In this document: one piece after another, positions 9,390-17,435 of the stretch
Position numbering within the stretch: position 1 is the first letter of the stretch
Layout of the letters: the number at the start of each line of letters is the position of its first letter
Made by a program: the position numbers and the translations under genes
The notes under the pieces: generated by a model
What the model saw: only the letters and a program-made list of their open reading frames with translations
Database searches by the model: none
What the model was told of the DNA's origin: nothing
Source of the DNA: Kastovskya adunca ATA6-11-RM4
GTDB taxonomy: Bacteria; Cyanobacteriota; Cyanobacteriia; Cyanobacteriales; Coleofasciculaceae
Assembly: GCA_019359445.1 (NCBI GenBank)
Contig: JAHHHJ010000004.1
Span: forward strand, 62,001 to 126,000
Direction: 5' to 3'
Length of the DNA: 64,000 nucleotides

Positions 9390-9728
9390 ATGAGCAATAA
9401 CTTTAAACCTCTAGACGTTACCTCTGAACATAAGGACACTGTTGTGTCCTTTTCTTCTTCGATGTTTAAAGCTAGTGATTTTTTTACAGTAGTAAAGGAG
9501 TCATTAAAAAAGAAAGGATTAGATGAACTTAGAATTAGATTGGATCAAAAAGGAGGAATCCCCGGTGATTGCAACGGTTGGTATGTTCAGGGTGTAAGTT
9601 CTGAGTTACTGCAACCTGGAACGCAAGGATGGATAAAAGGCAAACTGAGAATCAATATAAGCCTAGAATTTTGTCCTAATGAGCCAGAGATTAGTGAACC
9701 AGAAGCCCGGTTCGATGATGTTCGCTAA
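9390..9728 (+). CDS. KGK-domain protein, copy 1
   Basis: A 112-residue protein of the cyanobacterial KGK family (PF08872), whose function is not known. The defining motif is WIKGKLRI in the C-terminal half, followed by LEFCPNEPE and a terminal FDDVR. The N-terminal half is variable, with SSMFKASDFF and a basic helix. It is the first of three tandem paralogues on one strand (gaps of about 120 and 90 bp). AAGGA lies 7-11 bp before the ATG. Its last 12 codons and the following 20 bp are nearly identical to those of copy 2, although the rest has diverged strongly, which suggests gene conversion. No signal peptide or membrane segment is visible. Confidence 0.75.
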   Translation: MSNNFKPLDVTSEHKDTVVSFSSSMFKASDFFTVVKESLKKKGLDELRIRLDQKGGIPGDCNGWYVQGVSSELLQPGTQGWIKGKLRINISLEFCPNEPEISEPEARFDDVR

Positions 9729-9743
9729 ATGATTCTCGAAGGC
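9684..9743. repeat. 60-bp duplicated 3' block of KGK copy 1
   Basis: It begins at CCAGAGATTAG, covers the last codons and stop of KGK copy 1, and runs 15 bp past the stop. The matching block at 10132-10191 differs at only 2 of 60 positions, both at the stop region. Confidence 0.9.
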
Positions 9744-9849
9744 ATTCAAAAACTGCGATTAAACTCGCAGCTATGCGAACAAAATTAGCCTGCACTGACT
9801 AAAAGCTTGTCCTTGATAATTGACGTAACACTTGCTATAAGAGGTTAAA

Positions 9850-10176
9850 ATGCACAGTGAATTTGAATCGATAAGTAAAGATGAAATCGTGTCTATTGAA
9901 CATCAACCCATAGGTCAGGAGTTGGGATTACACAGCAACAACTTCAGTTCAATACAGTTAAAAATGGAAGATTTTTTAGAAGCAATAAAAAGGAAAGTGA
10001 ACTTACCCGATCAAAGGAAAAAGGATTTGTTTAATGATGGTATAGATTGTCAAGTTTTAAAATTTCGTTCTGAAAGTTGGCAAAAAGGAAAAATCAAAAT
10101 CAGAGTCATTGTGGAGTTCTGCCCTGATGAACCAGAGATTAGTGAACCAGAAGCCCGGTTCGATGATGTTCGATGA
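9850..10176 (+). CDS. KGK-domain protein, copy 2
   Basis: A 108-residue paralogue of the gene before it. It has the family core WQKGKIKIRV followed by EFCPDEPE and the terminal FDDVR. The N-terminal two-thirds shares only the general pattern with copy 1 (a hydrophobic-aromatic segment, then a Lys-rich helix around residues 45-60), while the final 12 residues are identical at protein level. AGAGG stands just before the ATG. It probably lies in one transcriptional unit with its two neighbours. Function unknown. Confidence 0.75.
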   Translation: MHSEFESISKDEIVSIEHQPIGQELGLHSNNFSSIQLKMEDFLEAIKRKVNLPDQRKKDLFNDGIDCQVLKFRSESWQKGKIKIRVIVEFCPDEPEISEPEARFDDVR

Positions 10177-10191
10177 ATGATTCTCGAAGGC
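10132..10191. repeat. 60-bp duplicated 3' block of KGK copy 2
   Basis: Partner of the block at 9684-9743, with 58 of 60 positions identical. The stop codon changed from TAA to TGA between the copies, and the identity continues into the untranslated part. Confidence 0.9.
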
Positions 10192-10269
10192 GAGATCCCC
10201 GACTTCTATAACGGGGATCTAAAATGCTAATTTAATCAGTTGCCAAAAAATAGAAAACAGCACCTCAAC

Positions 10270-10623
10270 ATGGAAAATAATTTTGAATCCTTGGATGGTG
10301 ACAACGATGTCATCTCGGTTTGCCAGGACGGACGCATTTTCATCGATAACTGCACTTTTAAGAAGATTGAATTGCTCAAAAACCTTACAGGAGTAATAAG
10401 AAATTATGAAAATAACTATTCAGGTAACAGGGGACAATGGGCAGAAAAAAAACTGGACTGGTTCTCTGAAGGTATAGATTGTGAAGTTATCAGAGCTGAT
10501 GGCAAAGGATGGCAAACAGGAAAAGTGAGAATTACTTTAGAGTTTGCTCCTGATGAACCTGAATCTCCGCTTGATGACATTCGCCGTAAGATTAGCGAGG
10601 AGAATCAGCAAAGCGACTCTTAA
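10270..10623 (+). CDS. KGK-domain protein, copy 3
   Basis: A 117-residue third KGK paralogue, with WQTGKVRITLEFAPDEPESPLDDIR, the fuller and more typical form of the family C-terminus, then a short charged tail. It contains a CxxG-like CQDGRIFIDNCTF segment at about 19-31. The start is placed at the ATG at 10270 (MENNFESL), which aligns with the start of copy 1; an in-frame TTG at 10240 would add ten residues. In the middle KGK motif, Lys is replaced by Thr (WQTGK). It lacks the 60-bp block shared by copies 1 and 2, so it was not part of that recent exchange. Confidence 0.72.
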   Translation: MENNFESLDGDNDVISVCQDGRIFIDNCTFKKIELLKNLTGVIRNYENNYSGNRGQWAEKKLDWFSEGIDCEVIRADGKGWQTGKVRITLEFAPDEPESPLDDIRRKISEENQQSDS

Positions 10624-10671
10624 ATCAAACTACAGCAGTCGCAGCACGTTGCTATAAGGTAGCGATAATTT

Positions 10672-10917
10672 ATGAACAAAACTCCTCGCATTCCCATTCC
10701 CCCCGAAGTGAGAAACTATGTTTTTGAACGCGATCTCTACCAATGCCAAAGCTGTCGCAAAACTAACCTAGAAGCAGAACTGACCATCGACCATATCATT
10801 CCCCTCGCCCGTGGTGGACAAAACGACATCAGTAATTTACAAACCCTCTGCCGTCAATGCAACCAAAAGAAAACTCATCATCTCGATCCACGCTTCCGGC
10901 GTCACTTCAGTAGTTGA
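10672..10917 (+). CDS. Small HNH endonuclease
   Basis: An 81-residue protein that is almost entirely one HNH nuclease domain: CQSC at about 24-27, the catalytic DHIIPLARGG with its conserved histidines at about 46-55, Asn in ISNLQTLC, and a second zinc pair CRQC. Such HNH-only proteins nick or cut DNA and occur both as free-standing genes and as partners of mobile or defence modules. It follows the three KGK genes on the same strand by about 50 bp, so a shared transcript is possible. No restriction, toxin or phage gene accompanies it, so its role is open. Confidence 0.85.
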   Translation: MNKTPRIPIPPEVRNYVFERDLYQCQSCRKTNLEAELTIDHIIPLARGGQNDISNLQTLCRQCNQKKTHHLDPRFRRHFSS

Positions 10918-11019
10918 TCGAGTGTAAAGAGGGAACTGTTATCAGCCAATCTCAAAACTTGTAAGTTGCTGGGGTTCGCCCGTGAGTAAAATCTCAAGGA
11001 AAACACCAGTAAATTTTTT

Positions 11020-11961
11020 ATGTCTATTAGTTCTACTGTTACTGTCACTGTCCCCGCTACAACTGCCAATATCGGGCCAGGGTTTGACTGTATTGGGGCA
11101 GCATTAACGCTATACAACCAGTTCAAGTTCACTTCTCTCGATAGCTCTTCCTCTGCTGGACTAATCATTGAGGTAGTTGGGACTGAGGCGCATTTAGTTA
11201 AAACGGATGAGACGAATCTTGTCTACAAAGCGTTTGCAAAGTTCTACGAACATCTGCGCCAAACTCCACCGCCAGTGCAAATCGAGATTAGCTTAGGAGT
11301 GCCACTAGCACGAGGGTTGGGCAGTTCGGCAACGGCAATAGTAGGCGGGTTAGTCGCCGCTAATCAACTAGCCGGGGCACCCCTCGATCGCTCAGAAGTG
11401 ATGAAAATGGCGATCGCCATCGAAGGACATCCAGATAACGTTGTCCCCGCTCTGATTGGTGGCTGTCAGCTAGCCGCATCAGGTGGAGATGTTCTCAAAG
11501 CTTGGGAAATCTGCGACATTCCCTGGCACAGTAATATTGTCCCTATCATTGCCATTCCTAATTTTGAACTGTCCACCCAAGCCGCACGCCGCGTCTTACC
11601 CAACGACATCAGCCGCGCCGACGCTATTTTCAACATTGCTCACTTAGGCTTACTCCTGCGGGGACTGGAAACGGGACGGGGTGACTGGTTGCGAACGGCT
11701 TTGCAAGATCGTTTGCATCAACCCTATCGCCAAGCCTTAATTCCCGGTTATGACGCCGTCAACGCGGCAGCATTAAAGGCTGGGGCATACGGGATGGCGA
11801 TCAGTGGAGCCGGCCCCACCCTCATCGCCTTGGTTGATAGTCCAGGGGCAGAAGCCGTAGCAACGGCAATGGTAAACGCTTGGAAAGCAGAGGGCATTTT
11901 AGCCGAAGCGCGATCGCTTTCTCTCGACACCGAAGGCGCAAAGATGAAGGATGAAGGGTGA
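11020..11961 (+). CDS. thrB: Homoserine kinase
   Basis: A 313-residue GHMP kinase that phosphorylates homoserine for threonine synthesis; the partner thrC is elsewhere in the window (46683-47876). The N-terminal PATTANIGPGFDCIG (12-26), the ATP-binding PLARGLGSSATA (95-106), GHPDNV (136-141) and the C-terminal AISGAGPT motif are all present. The last residues (KMKDEG) are read from a heptanucleotide repeat array, so the present stop codon lies inside repeat DNA. The native C-terminus was probably a little different, and the catalytic core is untouched. Confidence 0.95.
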   Translation: MSISSTVTVTVPATTANIGPGFDCIGAALTLYNQFKFTSLDSSSSAGLIIEVVGTEAHLVKTDETNLVYKAFAKFYEHLRQTPPPVQIEISLGVPLARGLGSSATAIVGGLVAANQLAGAPLDRSEVMKMAIAIEGHPDNVVPALIGGCQLAASGGDVLKAWEICDIPWHSNIVPIIAIPNFELSTQAARRVLPNDISRADAIFNIAHLGLLLRGLETGRGDWLRTALQDRLHQPYRQALIPGYDAVNAAALKAGAYGMAISGAGPTLIALVDSPGAEAVATAMVNAWKAEGILAEARSLSLDTEGAKMKDEG

Positions 11962-12235
11962 AGTATGAAGTATGAAGTATGAAGGGTGAAGGATGAAGTA
12001 TGAAGTATGAAGGGTGAAGGATGAAGTATGAAGGATGAAAGGGGTTATTGGTTCTCTTCCTCTCCCCTGCTCCCCCGCTCCCCCGCTCCCCCGCACCCCT
12101 GCTCCTCTGCTCCCCTGCACCCCCACTCCCCCGCTCCCCCGCACCCCTGCTCCCCTGCTCCCCTGCTCCCCCGCTCCCCCGCTCCCCCGCACCCCTACTC
12201 AGCACTCAGGACTCAGGACTCAGGACTCAGGACTA
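11943..12235. repeat. Composite minisatellite (three short-period arrays)
   Basis: Three arrays follow one another. At 11943-12040 there are 14 heptamers of the form (GA/GG/TA)TGAAG. At about 12062-12200 there are octamers GCTCCCCC with variants GCTCCCCT and GCACCCCT. At about 12200-12235 there is the heptamer CAGGACT. These are STRR-type repeats of cyanobacteria. Long open frames on both strands here are low-complexity artefacts. The second and third arrays recur inside priA at 45184-45300, where the octamer array has the opposite orientation relative to the heptamer. Confidence 0.93.
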
Positions 12236-12261
12236 CTACCCAGATTAACGAGGAAGAAATT

Positions 12262-12771
12262 GTGAACCAAAACCCGGCAGAGAGGGAGGCTTTTCTCGCT
12301 CAGATTGAGGCATTACGCGCCGAACGTGCGGCATTGATTAGTGACAATGCTGTCACTCCAGAGGATGATTCTCCAGAGGCGATCGCCCAAGCCTACCGCG
12401 AGCAAGCTCGACAATCGGCCCAACTCTTTGCTGAAATCAAAGGCATTGATGATGCGATCGCGGCTTTAGAAGCACAACTGCGACAAATAAAAAGCGATCG
12501 CCGATCCTTACAAATCAGCACCCGACAACAATCCCTCAAAGAAGAGGTTGAAGAAGGCAGACAACAGGCAAAAATTCACGCTGAACGCATCAACGAACTA
12601 GCCTCAGAACTAGCAACCGAAATCAAAGCACTCAAAGAAAGTGCCGATCTCCTCAGTCCCTTATACTGGCAGGTCTATTACAAGCCCTTCATCACAGGCT
12701 TTCAAACCATCTCCGTCCCCCATGTCCGCTCAGATGGCGACGTTTGGACAATCGTCAATCGCGTTGTCTAA
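12262..12771 (+). CDS. Coiled-coil protein of unknown function
   Basis: I do not recognise this gene. I start it at the GTG at 12262, which has GAGGAAG about 6 bp upstream; the longer frame back to 12028 only reads repeat DNA. The 169-residue product is mostly charged helix with heptad character (about residues 1-120, rich in Glu, Ala, Gln and Arg). It ends in a distinct aromatic segment, LYWQVYYKPFITGF, and a predicted strand-rich tail (SVPHVRSDGDVWTIV). There is no signal peptide or transmembrane segment. A strong terminator follows 25 bp after the stop. Confidence 0.65.
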   Translation: MNQNPAEREAFLAQIEALRAERAALISDNAVTPEDDSPEAIAQAYREQARQSAQLFAEIKGIDDAIAALEAQLRQIKSDRRSLQISTRQQSLKEEVEEGRQQAKIHAERINELASELATEIKALKESADLLSPLYWQVYYKPFITGFQTISVPHVRSDGDVWTIVNRVV

Positions 12772-12795
12772 TCTCCTAATCCAAACTACTCATTT

Positions 12796-12825
12796 AGATG
12801 GTTGCAAATGCGACCATCTTTTTTT
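12796..12825 (+). terminator. Rho-independent terminator
   Basis: The stem AGATGGTTGC / GCGACCATCT has an AAAT loop, one G-U pair and six following T residues. It serves the coiled-coil gene that ends at 12771. Confidence 0.88.
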
Positions 12826-12998
12826 GACTATCTTCTTAACAAAAGTTAATATCCTTGCTACACTGGCGAAGGCTACGAAAAATAAGTATTTATGCTCAGT
12901 AATTTTGAAGATTTGATGTCTTTGCTTCCAGCCTTTTCTCAAATCTTCATAGAACTTAATATAATGTCATCGTAGCCAGTAGGCATTTATTCTTAGTA

Positions 12999-14633
12999 AT
13001 GATTAGCACTCAATTCCCTTGGTTGACCACCATCATTCTGTTACCGCTAGTCGCTGCTCTTGCCATCCCCCTCATCCCAGATCGGCAAGGTACAACAGTG
13101 CGTTGGTATGCTCTTGCCGTTGGGCTGGTAGATTTTGCTCTCACAATCTATACATTCTGGACTCACTACGACTTACAAAACTCATCCTTCCAACTTGTTG
13201 AAACTTACCCCTGGATTCCCCAACTAAAACTGAACTGGGCATTAGGTGTCGATGGTTTATCGATGCCGTTGATTGTCTTAACTGCCTTAGTGACAACCTT
13301 GGGAATCCTCGCCGCTTGGAAGGTCGAGCGCAAGCCACGCTTGTTTTATGCCCTGATGTTGGTGATGTACAGCGCCCAGATTGGCGTCTTTGCCGCTCAG
13401 GATTTACTTTTATTCTTCTTAATGTGGGAACTAGAATTAGTTCCGGTTTACCTGTTAATTTCCATTTGGGGCGGACAAAAGCGTCTCTACGCCGCCACCA
13501 AGTTTATTCTCTACACTGCCCTCGGCTCGATATTTATCCTCGTGGCTGGCTTGGCAATGGCATTCTATGGGGATACCGTCACCTTCAACATGACGGAACT
13601 AGGGCAAAAGCACTACCCCATTGCCTTTGAACTCCTCGCTTATGCGGGCTTCCTGATTGCCTACGGTGTCAAACTGCCAATTTTCCCGTTACACACCTGG
13701 CTACCAGATGCTCATAGCGAAGCTTCTGCCCCCGTTTCAATGATTTTGGCAGGCGTACTGCTAAAAATGGGCGGTTACGGGCTAATTCGCATGAATATCG
13801 AAATGTTGCCCAGCGCTCACATCTACTTCGCTCCCGTGCTGGCAATTCTCGGTGTCGTCAACATCGTTTACGGTGCCTTTGCCGCCTTTGCTCAAACCAA
13901 CCTCAAGCGGCGACTGGCTTACTCCTCCATTTCCCACATGGGATTTGTCCTAGTAGGGATTGCTTCCTTTACCGAATTGGGGATTAACGGTGCTGTCCTC
14001 CAGATGATTTCTCACGGATTGATTGCTGGGGCGATGTTTTTCCTCTCCGGTGTCACCTACGAACGCACCCATACTTTGGTGATGGAAAAGATGGGAGGTA
14101 TGGCGAAGGAAATGCCTACGGTGTTTGCGTTGTTCACAGCCGGTTCGATGGCTTCCCTTGCTCTACCAGGGATGAGTGGTTTTGTGGGTGAGTTGACTGT
14201 ATTTTTGGGAATTACTACTAGCGATGCCTATAGTTCTGCCTTCAAGGCGGTGGTTATATTCCTAGCTGCAGTTGGGTTGATTCTCACTCCTATTTACTTG
14301 CTCTCAATGCTGCGCCAGATTTTCTACGGACAAAACAATTCTGGGCTAATCATTGAGAAATACTTAGGAGATGCCAAACCTCGTGAGGTCTTCATTACCG
14401 CTTGCTTGTTACTTCCGGTAATCGGGATTGGGTTGTATCCCAAAGTGGCAACGCAAACTTATGATATCAAAACGGTAGAAGTTGCCAGTCATGTTCGAGA
14501 GATGTTGCCTGTTGTGGCGACCTCACGCGGTTCTTTCAGAACGGCGTCGCTGATGCGTACCGACTCTCGTCCCTTGGCTGCGCCCTCAATTGCTAGTGCT
14601 GAGACACCCCAATGGCTAACGGCGATGAAGTAA
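12999..14633 (+). CDS. ndhD: NAD(P)H-quinone oxidoreductase subunit 4
   Basis: A 544-residue polytopic membrane subunit of the thylakoid NDH-1 complex, with about 14 transmembrane helices and the proton-antiporter fold (ND4/NuoM family). Family hallmarks are [17 protein letters not shown] (from about residue 143), with the Glu used in proton translocation, and [18 protein letters not shown] with the ALLKMGGYG-like [12 protein letters not shown] that follows. Length is normal. It stands alone: ndhF is not next to it, as often happens with one of several ndhD copies in cyanobacteria. Sequence alone does not let me separate the respiratory (NdhD1) from the CO2-uptake forms, although the general look is NdhD1. 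A terminator follows. Confidence 0.95.
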   Translation: MISTQFPWLTTIILLPLVAALAIPLIPDRQGTTVRWYALAVGLVDFALTIYTFWTHYDLQNSSFQLVETYPWIPQLKLNWALGVDGLSMPLIVLTALVTTLGILAAWKVERKPRLFYALMLVMYSAQIGVFAAQDLLLFFLMWELELVPVYLLISIWGGQKRLYAATKFILYTALGSIFILVAGLAMAFYGDTVTFNMTELGQKHYPIAFELLAYAGFLIAYGVKLPIFPLHTWLPDAHSEASAPVSMILAGVLLKMGGYGLIRMNIEMLPSAHIYFAPVLAILGVVNIVYGAFAAFAQTNLKRRLAYSSISHMGFVLVGIASFTELGINGAVLQMISHGLIAGAMFFLSGVTYERTHTLVMEKMGGMAKEMPTVFALFTAGSMASLALPGMSGFVGELTVFLGITTSDAYSSAFKAVVIFLAAVGLILTPIYLLSMLRQIFYGQNNSGLIIEKYLGDAKPREVFITACLLLPVIGIGLYPKVATQTYDIKTVEVASHVREMLPVVATSRGSFRTASLMRTDSRPLAAPSIASAETPQWLTAMK

Positions 14634-14668
14634 ATTCCTACTTCAATTACCAAGGTTGGCAATTTTGA

Positions 14669-14701
14669 TAGGGGCGTAGCGATACGTCCCTAAGTTTTTT
14701 T
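14669..14701 (+). terminator. Rho-independent terminator of ndhD
   Basis: Stem TAGGGGCGTA / TACGTCCCTA with a GCGA tetraloop and one G-U pair, then AGTTTTTTT. It lies 36 bp after the ndhD stop. Confidence 0.85.
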
Positions 14702-14818
14702 AGGGCTATAAATGTCACTTTAGTAGATCAATCCATTGCCCTCACTCGCACCCCAGCCCTTCGCCCAATGGGAAAAGGGGTTAGGGGATGAGGGAAAACA
14801 AAGGTGACAGGCTCCCTC

Positions 14819-16765
14819 TCAACTTGTCTGCCGCAGAGGAATCTCGATGGCAAACTCTGTTCCTTGTCCTGGTGCTGAAATGCACTGCAACTGCCCTCCA
14901 TGTTTCTCCGTGACAATCTGGTAGCTAATCGGTAGCCCCAAGCCCGTTCCTTTACCCACAGGTTTTGTCGTAAAGAATAGATCGAAGATCCGGTGCTGCA
15001 ATGATGCGGCTATTCCAGGGCCATTGTCAGCGATGCGAATTGTCACTTGCGAGTCGCTTTTAGCTTCAGTACGAATCCAGATTGTAGGAATTGGCGATCG
15101 CGATATCTTGTGATCGAGTGTGGAGATGTTCTGATAGCCAAAAGAACCTTCTCTTATCTCCCTGTTTTCCTCTCCCCCCATCTGCCCATCAGATGCCGCC
15201 GATCCTCCAACTTCCTCTTCTAGCGCCTCAATCGCATTAGTCAAAATATTCATAAACACCTGGTTAAGTTGTCCCGCATAACACTCAACTTGAGGTAAAT
15301 TGCCATATTCTTTGATGACTTTGATTTCCGGGCGATTTTCCTGCTCCCTCAGCCGCCTGTCTAAAATCATCAGAGTGTTGTCAATGCCTTCATGAATATC
15401 TACAGACTTGATCTCTGCCTCATCAAGACGAGAGAAGTTCCGTAGAGAGTTCACAACATCACTAATGCGATCGGCTCCTGAGCGCATTGAATTCAATAAC
15501 TTTGGCAAGTCTTCACTAAGAAAATCTAGCTCACTGTTCTCTAGAGCTTGTTGAATATCTGGCGCAGGTTGGGGATAGTGCTGGGCATAGAGTCGCAGCA
15601 GGTAAAGTAAATCCTGGAAATACTGATGAGCGTGATCGATATTTCCGTGGATGAAACTAACGGGATTGTTGATTTCGTGAGCAATTCCTGTGACGAGTTG
15701 ACCTAAACTCGACATCTTTTCACTTTGAATCAATTGAGTTTGTGCTTGTTGGAGTTCGCGCAGAGTCTGCTCTAATTGCTGCGCTTTTTGTCTTAGTTGT
15801 TGAGATTTGTATTCTAATTCAGCATTAGCCTGGGCAAGACGCTCTCTGTCTTTTGCCCGTTCAATTCGCACTCCCAGGATGCGGCAAGCCGCAAGGATCA
15901 AATCTTGTTGAGGAGACTCCTTCACAGACTTTAATCGCGACTCTAGGGTGAGGACACCAATCACCGTACCATCAGGTGTTGAAATTGGAAAAATCCCTAG
16001 CCGCTTAATTGATGGATGACGAAAGGCGGCTATAGCTTGCGGATGATTGGCATAATCCTCAACAAATACCGGGCAACCCGTTTCTACCACTTGCCACAGT
16101 AGTCCTTCACCATAGGGGATGCCCTGTCGCAGAAGTACCTCCATTTCGGCAACAGCAGGTTCACCATAAGTAGCGATAAACTTACCAGATATCTGATTAG
16201 TCAGAGTACAAGCTTGACGCTGTTCTGCAATTCCATAAATTATCTTGATATCCCCAAAGGCACAGTTTGTAGTTTGCACGAGATAGGCGAGAGCAAACTG
16301 AGCAATCTCGCGTAAATCAGTAGAGGATTGTAAGTACTCGGTTAAACCGAGCAAAAATGACAAACGCTCGACTTCCACATTCACCTGTTGCTGACTAGTG
16401 ATATCGACAAGCAAGCCATTCCAGAAAACATTGCCATTCGTTTGGGAAGTGGGTTGAGCATCCCACCGAATCCATTTCATTTTTCCAGACGGTAAGATGC
16501 AACGCCCTACCCACTGCCAAGGCTGCAACATCTCTGCCGAGGCGGAGATAGAGTCGAAGAAGTCTTGTCGGTCATCGGGATGAAGGAGGGAGACAAGAAC
16601 TGTAGTGTCTAACTCTCCGTGGGCTGAGGACAATTCAAAAAATTCCCGGTAACTGAAACTGAGGAAGATAAAATTGACCGAACCATCCTGACGCCGCAAG
16701 AATTGATAAATGAGTCCCGGTACATTGACTAAGAATTTCTGAGCTAATGTCTCATTTTCAGACAT
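14819..16765 (-). CDS. PAS-GAF histidine kinase
   Basis: A 648-residue soluble sensor kinase. An N-terminal PAS/PAC module (about 10-125, with WQWVGRCILPSGKMKWIRWDAQP typical of a PAS_3 fold, split here by sense) is followed by a GAF domain (about 140-300), a Gln-rich coiled coil (305-350) and a kinase core of the GIAHEINNP subtype with His363. The ATPase part has N-box Asn510, G1 DNGPGIA (580-586) and G2 GKGTGLGL (604-611). The GAF domain lacks the Cys-His pair of bilin-binding forms. Between N-box and G1 there are about 40 extra low-complexity residues (518-560), unlike related kinases. No response regulator is adjacent, so the partner is unknown. Confidence 0.9.
   Translation of the reverse strand: MSENETLAQKFLVNVPGLIYQFLRRQDGSVNFIFLSFSYREFFELSSAHGELDTTVLVSLLHPDDRQDFFDSISASAEMLQPWQWVGRCILPSGKMKWIRWDAQPTSQTNGNVFWNGLLVDITSQQQVNVEVERLSFLLGLTEYLQSSTDLREIAQFALAYLVQTTNCAFGDIKIIYGIAEQRQACTLTNQISGKFIATYGEPAVAEMEVLLRQGIPYGEGLLWQVVETGCPVFVEDYANHPQAIAAFRHPSIKRLGIFPISTPDGTVIGVLTLESRLKSVKESPQQDLILAACRILGVRIERAKDRERLAQANAELEYKSQQLRQKAQQLEQTLRELQQAQTQLIQSEKMSSLGQLVTGIAHEINNPVSFIHGNIDHAHQYFQDLLYLLRLYAQHYPQPAPDIQQALENSELDFLSEDLPKLLNSMRSGADRISDVVNSLRNFSRLDEAEIKSVDIHEGIDNTLMILDRRLREQENRPEIKVIKEYGNLPQVECYAGQLNQVFMNILTNAIEALEEEVGGSAASDGQMGGEENREIREGSFGYQNISTLDHKISRSPIPTIWIRTEAKSDSQVTIRIADNGPGIAASLQHRIFDLFFTTKPVGKGTGLGLPISYQIVTEKHGGQLQCISAPGQGTEFAIEIPLRQTS
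15088..15214. repeat. Low-complexity insertion in the kinase ATPase domain
   Basis: In-frame segment coding for about residues 518-560 of the PAS-GAF kinase. Part of it (15150-15190) is pyrimidine-rich on the plus strand (tctccctg, cctctccccccatctgccc), like the STRR arrays elsewhere in the window. Related kinases have only a short loop here. Confidence 0.4.
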
Positions 16766-17435
16766 GGCAGATTATTGACAGTAACTGGCTGGGCTTTGAC
16801 TACAGGGAGAAAGGGAATAAAAGTTGTAAGCAGCCTTGACGTTGCTTAACTAAACAACTGAGCGACTATAGTGGTTTGAATAGATAATAAATAAATGTAA
16901 TAAAAGATGTAGCTCTATAACGAAACTAATATATTTTTTACACCTTCTTAATTGTGTTGATTTATTTTTACCTCTATCTTGAGGGCGATTATTTAGAGCT
17001 GAACAGCATTGAAAATAGAATTTTCAGGGTATTTACTGTTGAGCTTATCCCTTCCTTAACCTATAAGTTGAGAGCGATTCCCTCTTGGTTAAGTTTTGCC
17101 TGTTTCTTGCAGGAACGTCAACCCTAGTTTTACTGAGAGAGCACTACCTCTCAAGATGTAGAGCGAATTCGCAGGATTTTCATATTTGTGTGTTAGCAGC
17201 AATTACTATCACCATACAGATGCCAAAACTATTCTAGAAACAGACCCAGAGGGAGAGCGGTAAGCTAATTGCTACTAGAAAGAAAAAACTGTGTGATACC
17301 GCCTTTTATAATTAATTGTTAAAGCTCAGCGGCTCAATTTAAATTTATTACCCTTACATCTTACTTTTATGGATTCAGAAGCTAAAGTAATAAAAGTACT
17401 GCCTCCTCGTTCAACCTGCTTAGCAAAAATTACTC
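16766..17435. other. AT-rich divergent intergenic region
   Basis: 670 bp between the leftward PAS-GAF kinase gene and the rightward EAL gene. It is notably AT-rich, above all at 16890-16980 and 17290-17380. I find no convincing reading frame, tRNA or strong hairpin. It presumably holds both promoters and a long leader for the EAL gene. Confidence 0.4.

Noticed and set aside
11943-12235. CRISPR array
   Set aside because: The units are 7-8 bp and contiguous, without unique spacers, and no cas genes are present.
12028-12265. Long open frames on both strands in the GCTCCCCC repeat region
   Set aside because: They are low-complexity Ser/Pro/Gly readings of tandem repeats; the real gene starts at GTG 12262 with a Shine-Dalgarno sequence.
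14819-16765. The GAF domain of the second kinase as a photoreceptor
   Set aside because: It lacks the Cys-His pair and the DXCF motif present in the kinase at 4067-6325.
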